Shown here in pieces: positions 42,933 to 52,007 of a DNA stretch of 64,000 nt. The notes under the pieces were generated by a model. That model was given only the letters and a program-made list of their open reading frames with translations. It had not been told where the DNA came from and did no database searches. Every line of letters starts with the position of its first letter. Position 1 is the stretch's first letter. Made by a program: the position numbers and the translations under genes. The DNA comes from Aquimarina sp040786285 (lineage in GTDB: Bacteria; Bacteroidota; Bacteroidia; Flavobacteriales; Flavobacteriaceae), in NCBI RefSeq assembly GCF_040786285.1, contig NZ_JBFMKQ010000001.1, forward strand, positions 2,286,866-2,350,865, written 5' to 3'.

Positions 42933-44633
42933 TTAAAATCCTACAGCGGTATCATCTCCTCGTTTATCGGCACCTCCTTCAAGGGTTCCATCGGGTAATA
43001 CAAGAATACCTTCGACCTTACTGGTGATCTTAGATTCTTTTACATTTATAGTGTATCCTTTTGTCTCTACTTCATTTAGTAATTCCTGATCAAACAAATT
43101 GGGTTCGAAATATACTTCATCTGGTAACCATTGATGATGAAAACGCGGAGCATTTACGGCATCCTGCATCGTCATACCAAATTCTTTTACATTTAATATA
43201 GTTTGTAGGACAGAAGTAATAATCGTGGATCCCCCCGGGGTTCCTACAGACATCCAGAATTTTTCATCTTTTTCAATAATCGTCGGAGTCATAGAACTTA
43301 ACATCCTTTTTTCGGGGGCTATAGCATTAGCTTCGGCACCTATTAACCCAAACATATTGGGTGTTCCTGGTTTGGCACTAAAATCGTCCATCTCGTTATT
43401 GAGGAAAAAACCTAATTCTGGGACATATAATTTAGACCCATAGGCGCCATTAAGAGTAGTAGTTACCGATATTGCGTTTCCAAATTGATCTACAATAGAG
43501 TAGTGGGTCGTTTCATCATTCTCATATCCCGGAATGTTACCACAACTAATATCTGAAGATGGTGTAGGTTTATCAAAACTAAAATCTTGCATTCTATCGG
43601 TTAAATAGTCTTTATCTAATAGAGTGTCTACAGGTATTTCAACAAAATCAGGGTCGCCTAAATAATAACTACGATCGGCGTACGCTCTTTTTTCGGCTTC
43701 TACAATAACTTGTATAGTTTTAAGCTGATTATGACCATAATTACTCAGATCATATGGCTCAATCATTCCCATAATTTGCGCCAAACAGATACCTCCGCTT
43801 GATGGTGGCGACATAGATATAACCGTTAAGTCTTTATACTTAAATCGTACGGGTTCTCTCCATTTAACTTCATACTTGTTTAAATCTTCTATGGTCATGA
43901 TTCCACCATTATCTTGAATAAAATCAATCAACTTTTGTCCAGTTTCTCCTCTATAGAATTCATCCTTGCCATTTTCGATAATTCTAAGAAGTGTTTGCGC
44001 TAATTTTGGATTTTTTAAAGTATCATTTGCAGTATATCCTTTAAGAATAGGAATAGTATCTTTATTTACTTTATAAAAATATTCTTTATAATGTTCAAAG
44101 CGTTTTTCTTGTTTTTGTGTGATTACAAACCCTTTATGGGCAAGTTCTACAACAGGCATAAGAATATCCTGTATAGGTAGGGTGCCAAATTCTTTGTGTA
44201 CTTCAAAAATACCGGCTATAGTTCCGGGAACTCCCGCTGCTGTTGCTCCATATTGGCTTTTTTCGGGAATAGGGTCTCCGTGTTCATCAAGGTACATATT
44301 CTTAGTAGCTGCAAGAGGTGCTTTTTCTCGATAATCTAAAGTTCCTGTCTCTCCATTGGCTTTTCTGTACACCATAAACCCTCCTCCTCCCAGATTACCC
44401 GCATAAGGATACGATACTGCAAGTGCCATTTCGGTGGCTACCATGGCATCAAACGCATTACCTCCATTCTTCATAATATCAGCACCAATCTTTGAAGCTT
44501 CTTCTCTTGCCGACACAACCATAGCATTTTGTGCTATAACACCTTTTACAGGCTTAGCTTTTTGTTCTTGATCGGTAGATGTTTTACATGAAAAACTTAA
44601 TAAAAGAAATATGAAGTAGAATAGGTGTCTCAT
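42933..44633 (-). CDS. ggt: Gamma-glutamyltransferase, lipoprotein
   Basis: 566-aa autoprocessed enzyme of the Ntn family that cleaves glutathione and other gamma-glutamyl compounds. The signal has a lipobox (LSFSCKTS). The large-subunit part has GGNAFDAMVATEMALAVSYPYAGNLGGGGFMVYR; the nucleophile Thr is the second Thr of DETTHYSIVD, which starts the small subunit after cleavage. The substrate loop GTPGGSTIITSVLQ is present near the end. Membrane anchoring suggests periplasmic or surface use. Its start overlaps the ACP phosphodiesterase stop by 4 bp, so the pair is co-transcribed. Confidence 0.96.
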   Translation of the reverse strand: MRHLFYFIFLLLSFSCKTSTDQEQKAKPVKGVIAQNAMVVSAREEASKIGADIMKNGGNAFDAMVATEMALAVSYPYAGNLGGGGFMVYRKANGETGTLDYREKAPLAATKNMYLDEHGDPIPEKSQYGATAAGVPGTIAGIFEVHKEFGTLPIQDILMPVVELAHKGFVITQKQEKRFEHYKEYFYKVNKDTIPILKGYTANDTLKNPKLAQTLLRIIENGKDEFYRGETGQKLIDFIQDNGGIMTIEDLNKYEVKWREPVRFKYKDLTVISMSPPSSGGICLAQIMGMIEPYDLSNYGHNQLKTIQVIVEAEKRAYADRSYYLGDPDFVEIPVDTLLDKDYLTDRMQDFSFDKPTPSSDISCGNIPGYENDETTHYSIVDQFGNAISVTTTLNGAYGSKLYVPELGFFLNNEMDDFSAKPGTPNMFGLIGAEANAIAPEKRMLSSMTPTIIEKDEKFWMSVGTPGGSTIITSVLQTILNVKEFGMTMQDAVNAPRFHHQWLPDEVYFEPNLFDQELLNEVETKGYTINVKESKITSKVEGILVLPDGTLEGGADKRGDDTAVGF

Positions 44634-45214
44634 AATATTTTTATTTCACTTTTAGTATATAGTTTTAACTCTTCGAAAAAAGAGCGAAACTCAATATCAA
44701 AATCAGTATAATGTTCCTCAAGTTCAGTCACAGCAAGATTCATTTTTGATCGGTTCTTTGTTCTTCGGTTCATCCCGGATAACACATTGCCAATCCCAGA
44801 AATAGAAGCATAGCTAAGTAACCAATTATCTTGCTCCATATAGGGTAATAAAGTCTGAATTTGCTTGGGTAGGATCTCGTGATGTTGATGAAGTAAACTA
44901 TAAAAATCCAAAGTGTATTCTTCTAATGGAATATCAGAATATTCTGTCCAGTTGGCAGCCAGAAAATGATCATATAAAATATCAACAATCACCGTACTAT
45001 AATGCCGGTATTTAGGAAATAATCGAGAGACACTTTTTTTTACAATATCATGGGAATCAGTGAATGAATCAATTTTTCGATGCAATGTAATCCCTTGACT
45101 TATGCGTTCTGGATAGTCTAAAAACTTTTTTCCTTTAACAGAGTCTGCGATAAAATTACCAATTTTTAATTCAGGGTCTTCTCCAGAGAGATAAATGTGG
45201 GCTAAGAAATTCAT
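44630..45214 (-). CDS. Acyl carrier protein phosphodiesterase
   Basis: 194-aa enzyme of the AcpH (DUF479) family, which removes the phosphopantetheine arm from holo-ACP. It opens MNFLAHIYLSGEDPELKIGNFIADSVKG and has GITLHRKIDSFTDSHDIVKKSV and IVDILYDHFLAANW, the conserved metal-binding His/Asp stretches of this HD-like fold. It overlaps ggt by 4 bp, an unexpected but common flavobacterial pairing. Divergent from glmM. Confidence 0.9.
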   Translation of the reverse strand: MNFLAHIYLSGEDPELKIGNFIADSVKGKKFLDYPERISQGITLHRKIDSFTDSHDIVKKSVSRLFPKYRHYSTVIVDILYDHFLAANWTEYSDIPLEEYTLDFYSLLHQHHEILPKQIQTLLPYMEQDNWLLSYASISGIGNVLSGMNRRTKNRSKMNLAVTELEEHYTDFDIEFRSFFEELKLYTKSEIKIL

Positions 45215-45276
45215 TAGAGAAATTTACAATATTTTGATAAATATGTGCTGTTTTTGGGTAAACTTTAATGGTAAAG

Positions 45277-45307
45277 TTGTAGTAATCTTTTGTACCTCGT
45301 ACATTTG
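45277..45307 (+). promoter_or_regulatory. Promoter of glmM
   Basis: TTG (45277-45279), 20-nt spacer, tacatttg (45300-45307) matching TAnnTTTG. Start codon at 45337, leader about 24 nt. Confidence 0.8.
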
Positions 45308-45336
45308 CCATCAAACCAAACAATCAATATTATAAA

Positions 45337-46725
45337 ATGACATTAATCAAATCAATTTCTGGAATTAGAGGTACAATAGGTGGCGCAGTAGGGGATAATC
45401 TTACTCCTGTGGATACAGTAAAATTTGCTTCGGCCTACGGTAGTTGGCTTAAAGAAGAGACAAACAAAAAACATCCTATTGTAGTTGTTGGGCGAGATGC
45501 TCGAATTTCGGGATCTATGATCCAGGAATTGGTAATGAATAGTTTGGTAGGATTAGGGATACATGTTATTGACTTAGGTCTTTCTACTACACCAACGGTA
45601 GAAGTAGCTGTTCCTATTGAAAAAGCAGATGGAGGAATTATTTTAACCGCCAGCCATAATCCAAAACAATGGAATGCCCTAAAACTTCTTAATAATAAAG
45701 GAGAGTTTTTAAATGCAGAGAACGGAAAGAAAATCCTTGATATAGCAGAAAATGATGCATATACTTTTGCCGAAGTTGATGATTTAGGGAGCATAACGGT
45801 TAATGATACCTATATTGATAAGCATATCGATGAAGTTTTAAATTTATCTTTAGTCAATGCAGATATAGTAAAAGGAGCCGGATTCAAAGTTGTTGTTGAT
45901 GCAGTGAACTCTACTGGCGGTATTGCGATACCAAAACTTCTTAAAAAAATGGGAGTAGATGTGGTAGAATTATATTGCGAACCTACAGGTCATTTTCCGC
46001 ATAACCCAGAACCTCTTAAAGAACACTTAACCGATTTGTCTGAATTGGTTGTAAAAGAGAAAGCCGATTTTGGCCTTACTGTTGACCCTGATGTTGATCG
46101 TCTAGCTTTTATGAGCGAGGATGGCGAAATGTTTGGAGAGGAATATACACTGGTTGCATGCGCAGATTTTGTATTAGGAAAAACCCCTGGTAATACAGTC
46201 TCTAATTTATCTTCGAGCAGAGCATTACGAGATGTTACGCAAAAGCATAATGGTACTTATGAAGCTAGTGCTGTAGGAGAAGTTAATGTAGTTGAATTAA
46301 TGAAAGCCAATAAAGCAGTTATTGGTGGAGAAGGTAATGGAGGAATCATTTATCCAGAATCACATTATGGAAGAGATTCTTTGGTAGGAGTAGCCTTATT
46401 TCTTACTCATTTGGCAGAAAAGAAGTGTACCGTAAGTGAATTGCGAAATAGCTACCCATCTTATTTTATGAGTAAAAATAAGATACAATTGACCCCTGGT
46501 TTGGATGTCGATGGTATTTTGGCAGGTTTTCATAAAAAACATGCTTCAGAAGAAGTGTCTACTGTTGATGGTGTAAAAGTAGATTTTGAAGATTGTTGGG
46601 TGCACTTACGCAAAAGTAATACCGAACCGATCATTCGTATTTATACTGAAGCATTAAGTCAGGAAAAGGCAGACCAACTGGCAGAAGATACTATAGTAAC
46701 GTTAAAAGAAATTGCAGGAATATAA
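45337..46725 (+). CDS. glmM: Phosphoglucosamine mutase
   Basis: 462-aa phosphohexomutase making glucosamine-1-phosphate for peptidoglycan and LPS. Motifs: IKSISGIRGTIGG at the start, the phosphoserine loop ILTASHNPKQWNALKLLN, metal-binding DPDVDRLAFMSEDG, sugar-binding GGEGNGGIIYP and phosphate-binding RKSNTEPIIRIYTEA. Phosphomannomutase is an alternative within the same family, but length and the SISGIRGT start fit GlmM as annotated in flavobacteria. A long hairpin follows. Confidence 0.9.
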   Translation: MTLIKSISGIRGTIGGAVGDNLTPVDTVKFASAYGSWLKEETNKKHPIVVVGRDARISGSMIQELVMNSLVGLGIHVIDLGLSTTPTVEVAVPIEKADGGIILTASHNPKQWNALKLLNNKGEFLNAENGKKILDIAENDAYTFAEVDDLGSITVNDTYIDKHIDEVLNLSLVNADIVKGAGFKVVVDAVNSTGGIAIPKLLKKMGVDVVELYCEPTGHFPHNPEPLKEHLTDLSELVVKEKADFGLTVDPDVDRLAFMSEDGEMFGEEYTLVACADFVLGKTPGNTVSNLSSSRALRDVTQKHNGTYEASAVGEVNVVELMKANKAVIGGEGNGGIIYPESHYGRDSLVGVALFLTHLAEKKCTVSELRNSYPSYFMSKNKIQLTPGLDVDGILAGFHKKHASEEVSTVDGVKVDFEDCWVHLRKSNTEPIIRIYTEALSQEKADQLAEDTIVTLKEIAGI

Positions 46726-46736
46726 TACGTTTAGAT

Positions 46737-46767
46737 TACCAGGTAGGCTATATTAGCTTACCTGGTA
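46737..46767. terminator. Hairpin between convergent glmM and acyltransferase gene
   Basis: 14-bp stem (taccaggtaggcta pairs with tagcttacctggta, one G-T) with a 3-nt loop. The T-run is weak. It lies between convergent genes and may stop both. Confidence 0.65.
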
Positions 46768-46773
46768 TTTATG

Positions 46774-47679
46774 CTAATCTATAATCGCACCTTCTGGAGC
46801 TTCTGATTGGGCATTGCGATGTTTCCAACGTTTATGAGTCCAGAGATAATATTCGGGTTGTTCGCGTATCTGTTCTTCAAGCAATCGAAGATATTTTTTT
46901 ATGGAATAAAATTTCTCTTCTTCTTTACTATTCTCGGTTATAGGGATGAATTTAACTTCATAATGTCCTCGTTTTACTTTTTTTACTTGAAGATATAACA
47001 CAATAACGTCAAGTCGTTGTGCTAGAAATTCTCCTCCTAAAAAAATGGGTACTTTAATTCCCATAAAATCGGTCCAATACTTTGCATTATTAATTTTTGG
47101 GGATTGATCAGAGATCATACCATATGCACATACGTTATTTTCTTGCTTATCTTTAATAATCTGTCTGGCTACCTTGTGGCTGGCAATAAGCCTGGAGTTA
47201 AACCGTCCACGTATACGGTGTGCTAAACTGTCAAAATGCTTGTTTTTAATCTGTTTATAAATCCCTACGCAAGGATTTAGAGATACTAAGTCGATGGCAT
47301 TAGACCATTCAAAACTTCCGTAATGTCCCATAAGGGCAATAATGCTTTTGTTCTTTTTTTCAAATTCATGAAACTCTTCGAGATTTACTACTTTATAACG
47401 TTTTATGAGTTCTTCTCTCGAAATAGAAAGTGATTTTGTCATTTCTAAAAACATATCACACATGTGCTTGTAGAATGTCTTGCGAATGGTTTTTATTTCT
47501 TTTTTAGATTTTTCGGGAAATACTAAGGTTAAGTTTTCTGTTACGGTACTTCTTCTGTAGCGTATTATATAATACGTTACAATATAGGTACAAGTAGAGA
47601 ACATATAAAACAACCTCCATGGTAGTTTCGATATTCCTAAAATTATAGGGTAGGTGATACTATAAATTAATAATTGCAT
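46774..47679 (-). CDS. Lipid A acyltransferase, paralogue 1 of 3 (LpxL/HtrB-like)
   Basis: 301-aa inner-membrane-associated lysophospholipid/lipid A late acyltransferase. One N-terminal hydrophobic segment (LLIYSITYPIILGISKLPWRLFYMF), the catalytic H-x4-E in GHYGSFEW, SDQSPK, the FMGIKVPIFLGGEFLAQRL stretch and EYYLWTHKRWKHR at the end. It is the nearest of the three to glmM and has its own -7 element (47702-47709), 23 nt upstream. LpxL adds secondary acyl chains to Kdo-lipid A; position specificity cannot be assigned. Confidence 0.9.
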   Translation of the reverse strand: MQLLIYSITYPIILGISKLPWRLFYMFSTCTYIVTYYIIRYRRSTVTENLTLVFPEKSKKEIKTIRKTFYKHMCDMFLEMTKSLSISREELIKRYKVVNLEEFHEFEKKNKSIIALMGHYGSFEWSNAIDLVSLNPCVGIYKQIKNKHFDSLAHRIRGRFNSRLIASHKVARQIIKDKQENNVCAYGMISDQSPKINNAKYWTDFMGIKVPIFLGGEFLAQRLDVIVLYLQVKKVKRGHYEVKFIPITENSKEEEKFYSIKKYLRLLEEQIREQPEYYLWTHKRWKHRNAQSEAPEGAIID

Positions 47680-47701
47680 GAGCCGATTTGTTAAAAGCTA
47701 A

Positions 47702-47709
47702 CAAAGGTA
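47702..47709 (-). promoter_or_regulatory. -7 element for acyltransferase paralogue 1
   Basis: caaaggta on the plus strand is tacctttg on the minus strand, an exact TAnnTTTG, 23 nt before the ATG. Confidence 0.55.
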
Positions 47710-47743
47710 AACTTATTTATCAGTATCTCATTGGTAAGAGTTA

Positions 47744-48649
47744 TTAATCTATTGTGGCACCTTCTGGGGCATGTGATAATGCATTACGATGTTTCCAGCG
47801 TTTATGCGTCCAAAGGTAATATTCGGGTTTGTTATGAATTTGTTTTTCTAGAATCCTAAGATAGCTTTTTACTATTGAATACTCTTCGCAAGCATTAGGA
47901 TCATCGGCTATAGGAACAAAAGTAGCTTCGTAATATCCTCTTTTCAATTTTTCTACTTTCAGATAAAAAACCTTAGTACCTAAACGCTTAGCTAAAACCT
48001 CTGCACCTAAGAAGGTAGGCACTTTTACACCCATAAAATCTGTCCAATATGTTGCTTTATATATTTTAGGAGATTGATCGGCAGCTAGTCCATACATAAA
48101 CACACCCTCCCTGTTTTTATCTTTGGTGATTTCTTCCATAGCATTCTTGGTGGTTACCACTCTAGATCCAAAACGTGCACGTATTCTACGCACCAACCTG
48201 TCAAAATATTTGTTTTCTATACGTTTATATACACCTACTGCTTGAATACCTGTTTGTATATCAACTACGTTGGCCCATTCATAACTAGCATAATGTGCCA
48301 TAAATACCATCATGCTTTCTCCCTGGGCTTCTAATTCGTTAAGCATATCCAGATTAGTCACCTTAAAACGTTCCTTCATCTCTTCATTAGATATAGAAAT
48401 CGATTTTATCATTTCTAAGAACATATCGCATAGATGTCGATAAAAATCTTTTCTAATCCTTTTGATTTCTTGGGGATCCTTATTCGGAAAAACTAATTTT
48501 AAGTTTTCGGCTACAGTTTTTTTTCTGTAACCAATGATATAATATATAAGAAAAAAGATACCAGTAGAAAATGCATAAAATAATCTCCATGGTAATTTTG
48601 AGATTAGCCATAAGAATGGATAAACTATACTATAAACAACTAATTGCAT
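47744..48649 (-). CDS. Lipid A acyltransferase, paralogue 2 of 3 (LpxL/HtrB-like)
   Basis: 301-aa paralogue of the flanking genes, with the same layout: hydrophobic N-terminus (YPFLWLISKLPWRLFYAFSTGIFFLIYYIIGYRKK), catalytic H-x4-E in AHYASYEWA, ADQSPK, FMGVKVPTFLGAEVLAKRL and EYYLWTHKRWKHR. It ends with SHAPEGATID, nearly as paralogue 1 (SEAPEGAIID). An imperfect -7 element (tattttcg) lies 22 nt upstream, so it may have its own weak promoter. Confidence 0.9.
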   Translation of the reverse strand: MQLVVYSIVYPFLWLISKLPWRLFYAFSTGIFFLIYYIIGYRKKTVAENLKLVFPNKDPQEIKRIRKDFYRHLCDMFLEMIKSISISNEEMKERFKVTNLDMLNELEAQGESMMVFMAHYASYEWANVVDIQTGIQAVGVYKRIENKYFDRLVRRIRARFGSRVVTTKNAMEEITKDKNREGVFMYGLAADQSPKIYKATYWTDFMGVKVPTFLGAEVLAKRLGTKVFYLKVEKLKRGYYEATFVPIADDPNACEEYSIVKSYLRILEKQIHNKPEYYLWTHKRWKHRNALSHAPEGATID

Positions 48650-48753
48650 AAAATAGATGGGGTTTAAGCGCGAAAATACAGGTATTTGGTTAAAAATAAG
48701 TATTAAACGTTAAAAAAAACCAAATTCTCATAAATAGGATGTAGAATGAATCG

Positions 48754-49653
48754 CTAGTCTATAACCGCTCCTTTTGGGATTTCTGCATTACGATATTTCC
48801 AACGTTTATGAGTCCAAAGGTAATATTCGGGTTGGTTATGAATTTGTGATTCTAGTAGTCTAAGGTATTTTTTGGTAATGTAGTAATCTTCACAATCTTT
48901 TGGATTTTTGGTAATAGGTATAAACTCTGCTTCATAATACCCTCTTTTTACTTTTTCTACTTTGAGATATACTACAGGCATGTCCATTCGTTTTGCTAAC
49001 TTTTCTCCTGCAGGGTAGACAGGAACTAGTATATCCATAAAATCTGTCCAGTATATGGTGTTTTTTAACCTTGGAGATTGATCGGTCACTAATCCGTACG
49101 CACAAAGTTTACCTTGTACTTTGTCTCGTGTGATTTCTCTAACGGTATTATGCTTAGAGATTAATCGGGCATCAAAGCGACCTCGTATTCTATTCACAAG
49201 CTGATCAAAATACGGGTTCGCAAGTTTTTTGTAAACACCAACTATAGGAAAACCACCTAGGAATTGCACTGCAATAGACCATTCGTAACTGGCATAATGA
49301 GCTATTAAGACCATAATACTTTTGTTATTTGATTCTAATGTTCTTAAAGTATCGGGGTTTAGGATTTTGAAACGCTTGCTTAGTTCCTCTTTTGATATAG
49401 ATATAGTTTTTACCATTTCTAAGAACATATCACACATGTGTTTATAAAAACGTTTACGGATTTTATAAATTTCCTTTTTTGATTTTTTCGGAAAAACCAG
49501 CATTAGATTTTCTGTTACAGCTTTTTTGCGATAACCGATAATATAATATGTAACATAATATACTCCAGTAGAAAACATATAAAATAAAGGCCACGGTAAT
49601 ATAGAAATCACCCACAATATTGGATACACCAAACGATATATTAATAGCTGCAT
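48754..49653 (-). CDS. Lipid A acyltransferase, paralogue 3 of 3 (LpxL/HtrB-like)
   Basis: 299-aa paralogue, first in the minus-strand direction. The same motifs are present: LPWPLFYMFSTGVYYVTYYIIGYRKK, AHYASYEWSIA with H-x4-E, TDQSPR, and EYYLWTHKRWKYR. The region around IAVQFLGGFPIVGVYKKL differs most from the others, so acyl or acceptor specificity may differ. An exact -7 element lies 22 nt upstream (49675-49682). It is the probable source of, or closest to, the other copies; order of duplication cannot be told by eye. Confidence 0.9.
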   Translation of the reverse strand: MQLLIYRLVYPILWVISILPWPLFYMFSTGVYYVTYYIIGYRKKAVTENLMLVFPKKSKKEIYKIRKRFYKHMCDMFLEMVKTISISKEELSKRFKILNPDTLRTLESNNKSIMVLIAHYASYEWSIAVQFLGGFPIVGVYKKLANPYFDQLVNRIRGRFDARLISKHNTVREITRDKVQGKLCAYGLVTDQSPRLKNTIYWTDFMDILVPVYPAGEKLAKRMDMPVVYLKVEKVKRGYYEAEFIPITKNPKDCEDYYITKKYLRLLESQIHNQPEYYLWTHKRWKYRNAEIPKGAVID

Positions 49654-49674
49654 TGCGAATTATATTGAAGCCTA

Positions 49675-49682
49675 CAAAGATA
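49675..49682 (-). promoter_or_regulatory. -7 element for acyltransferase paralogue 3
   Basis: caaagata on the plus strand is tatctttg on the minus strand, an exact TAnnTTTG, 22 nt before the ATG at 49653. Confidence 0.55.
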
Positions 49683-49765
49683 AAATTAATAGAACTTTTA
49701 AATCATAAACTTTTGCTAATAGCGCCGACCTAATTATTGCAATTTTTTTGAGTAAAAATATATGG

Positions 49766-49773
49766 TATATTTG
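49766..49773 (+). promoter_or_regulatory. -7 element deciding the rhomboid start
   Basis: tatatttg matches TAnnTTTG. It lies inside the 5' extension of the reading frame, so transcription from it starts after the first in-frame ATG and favours the ATG at 49789. Confidence 0.55.
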
Positions 49774-49788
49774 AAGAAAATTGCATTT

Positions 49789-50439
49789 ATGGGGAACCTT
49801 GATATTGTACTAATTATTATAATCGCGGCTAATATATTGATGTCATTAAAAGGGTTTAATGACTTTTCTTTTTTTGAACGGTACAAATTTAATATTGGAG
49901 GAATACGACGCGGAGAGCAGATACGTATGCTAACCTCGGGTTTTTTACATGTAGATACGATGCATCTCTTCTTCAATATGTTTACACTTTACTTTTTTGC
50001 TCCGGTAGTACTTGATTTCACAGGGAATGTAAAATTTTTGGTTATTTATTTTGGAAGTCTTTTGGTGGGAAATTTATTTTCTTTGTTTTTTCATAAGGAT
50101 GAATATCATTACAGTGCTGTAGGAGCCAGTGGTGCTGTTTCAGGAATTATTTATGCAGGCATTTTATTTCGACCGGATATGAGTTTGTATTTGATGTTTA
50201 TTCCAATCCCGATTCCTGCATATGTTTTTGGAATCGGATATTTATTATATTCTATTTTCGGAATGAAAAATCGAGTAGGTAATATAGGTCATGATGCGCA
50301 TTTTGGTGGAGCAGTAGGAGGATATGTCATTACCTTGTTTTTGGCTCCTTGGCTATTTCAAGAAAATCCATTGATGATAGGTTTACTGGCAATACCCATT
50401 ATTATTCTTTTTGTAATGCAAAGATTGGGCAAACTTTAA
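49789..50439 (+). CDS. Rhomboid family intramembrane serine protease
   Basis: 216-aa polytopic membrane protease of about six helices. The catalytic Ser lies in GASGAVSGIIYAG and the His in HDAHFGGAVGGY; HLFFNMFTLYFF in helix 2 is the conserved HxxxN motif. The loop before helix 2 has RRGEQIRMLTSGFLH. I start at 49789, nine codons after the first in-frame ATG, because a -7 promoter element overlaps the extension. Substrate unknown. Divergent from the acyltransferase array; a bidirectional terminator follows. Confidence 0.92.
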   Translation: MGNLDIVLIIIIAANILMSLKGFNDFSFFERYKFNIGGIRRGEQIRMLTSGFLHVDTMHLFFNMFTLYFFAPVVLDFTGNVKFLVIYFGSLLVGNLFSLFFHKDEYHYSAVGASGAVSGIIYAGILFRPDMSLYLMFIPIPIPAYVFGIGYLLYSIFGMKNRVGNIGHDAHFGGAVGGYVITLFLAPWLFQENPLMIGLLAIPIIILFVMQRLGKL

Positions 50440-50451
50440 AATATAAATATA

Positions 50452-50481
50452 AAAAAACGGCCTCTTTTAAGGCCGTTTTTT
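50452..50481. terminator. Bidirectional terminator between rhomboid and TlpA-like genes
   Basis: Stem aaaaaacggcc / ggccgtttttt with an 8-nt loop; A- and T-runs on both sides suit both convergent genes. Confidence 0.9.
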
Positions 50482-50503
50482 CAAATTCTTAACTTATATA
50501 ATT

Positions 50504-51640
50504 CTATAAAGCTTTTTCATCCAGTAATTCAGAAATTTTCTTTTCTAGAGCAGGTCCTCTTAAATTTTTAGCAATAACATTTCCGCTCTCATCTAAAATA
50601 AATGTGGCTGGTATAGATCGTACACCGTAGGCTCTTGCAATTGGGTCTTGCCAAAATTGTAAATTCGACACATGGTTCCAATCTAAGTTGTCATCTGCAA
50701 TTGCTTTGGTCCAAGATTCTTGTTTCTTATCTAAAGAAACACCAATAATATTTAATCCTTTATTATGATATTTATTATATACACGTACTACATTTGGGTT
50801 TTCCATTCTGCATGGTTTGCACCATGATGCCCAAAAATCGATTATGGTAATTTTGCCCATCGATTCTTTTAAGGATAATTTTTTACCCTCGGGAGTAGGA
50901 GCAGAAAAATCTTCGGCTGTGCTACCAATATCTATTCTTTTTTGATTAGATAATGCAACTGCATTAGTAATAAGGCGATCTAAATTTTTACCTAATCTAG
51001 ATGTTTTTAGAGTATCTGGTAATACATCATACTTTTCTTTTGCTTCTTTTGCTTTTACTGCTTTAAGATTTAAAAGATCGGTTAAAGCCATTACAGAAAC
51101 TAAAGAATTGGTGTTTTTATCAGCAAGATCTTTTCTAAACTGTTTTTCTTCTTCAAGTAATTTTTCTCTTTGAGCTGCTATTCTTAGTGCCTTATCAGCT
51201 TCATTTAATTTTGAAGCTATTTGGTATTGATTGTTAAGTTTCACCTTTTCTTCGCCAAAAGATTTGATTGCATTAACATAACTAAAAAATAATTTGTTTT
51301 CAATACCACCTTCAATAATTGATGAACGCAGACTGTCTTTGTAAATCGTCATCTTGATGGGATTATTTTCGGCTAAAAATAATACGTTACCAGGAATATC
51401 CTTAAACGTTAAATAATTAAAATCGTTACTCTCTGGTGTAGGTAGGCTTACTCTAAATTGACCTTGTTGTACGGTTGCAGAATCAATAATTACAGGTCTG
51501 TTGGATTCACTAATAGCATTTACATATACTACGGTTCCATCCTCAAATCCCGCAACATCTGCAGTTATAGAGTATCCTTTTTCTTCTTTTTTACAGGCTG
51601 CAAGTAGAATAATTGTAACCAGTAATGCAATTCTTTTCAT
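50504..51640 (-). CDS. TlpA-like thiol-disulfide reductase, lipoprotein
   Basis: 378-aa lipoprotein (LLAACKKEEK). The DUF4369-like N-terminal beta domain (GYSITADVAGFEDGTVVYVNA) is followed by a helical middle and, from about 245, a thioredoxin fold with the redox site WASWCKPCRMENP. PDFSAPT-like DFSAPTPEGKKLSLKE and IPATFILDESGNVIAKNL complete it. It probably reduces or shuffles periplasmic disulfides. I start at 51640 (MKRIALLV) since the longer frame hides the signal peptide. Contrast the gene at 15655, same architecture but no CXXC. Confidence 0.92.
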   Translation of the reverse strand: MKRIALLVTIILLAACKKEEKGYSITADVAGFEDGTVVYVNAISESNRPVIIDSATVQQGQFRVSLPTPESNDFNYLTFKDIPGNVLFLAENNPIKMTIYKDSLRSSIIEGGIENKLFFSYVNAIKSFGEEKVKLNNQYQIASKLNEADKALRIAAQREKLLEEEKQFRKDLADKNTNSLVSVMALTDLLNLKAVKAKEAKEKYDVLPDTLKTSRLGKNLDRLITNAVALSNQKRIDIGSTAEDFSAPTPEGKKLSLKESMGKITIIDFWASWCKPCRMENPNVVRVYNKYHNKGLNIIGVSLDKKQESWTKAIADDNLDWNHVSNLQFWQDPIARAYGVRSIPATFILDESGNVIAKNLRGPALEKKISELLDEKAL

Positions 51641-52007
51641 GGTATTTTGATTTAGTGTGGGTAAAAATACAGAATCCATCCTATATACTCCAAAAATTAA
51701 CTTTTTGATGGGTAATTTGTTAAGTTCCTCTTAGGAAAGCGAGAAAAAAATGAGTTTTAGTGTAACAAAAACCTACTGTTTTCAGTCTTATATTTAATCG
51801 TAATGCTGTTAAAAGCTTGATTTGGCAATAATGGTTTTTAAAAAAGATGGTTGATTTCTTAGATTTTGAGTCTAAATTTTAAAACTTCAATCGTTTTAGT
51901 GTTAAACCTTGTTTTTAATCTATTAACATAATTTTAATTAATTGTTAATAGAATAGCATTATCAAAGGGTTTTATATTATTTTTGCATAACTAATAGATA
52001 AACTGAT
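51641..52007. other. Divergent intergenic region
   Basis: 367 nt between the TlpA-like gene and the GAF-like gene. AT-rich. Short inverted repeat tattaac (51921-51927) / gttaata (51944-51950). tatttttg (51978-51985) matches TAnnTTTG, 22 nt before the ATG at 52008, and is the likely promoter of that gene. No gene or RNA is seen. Confidence 0.45.
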
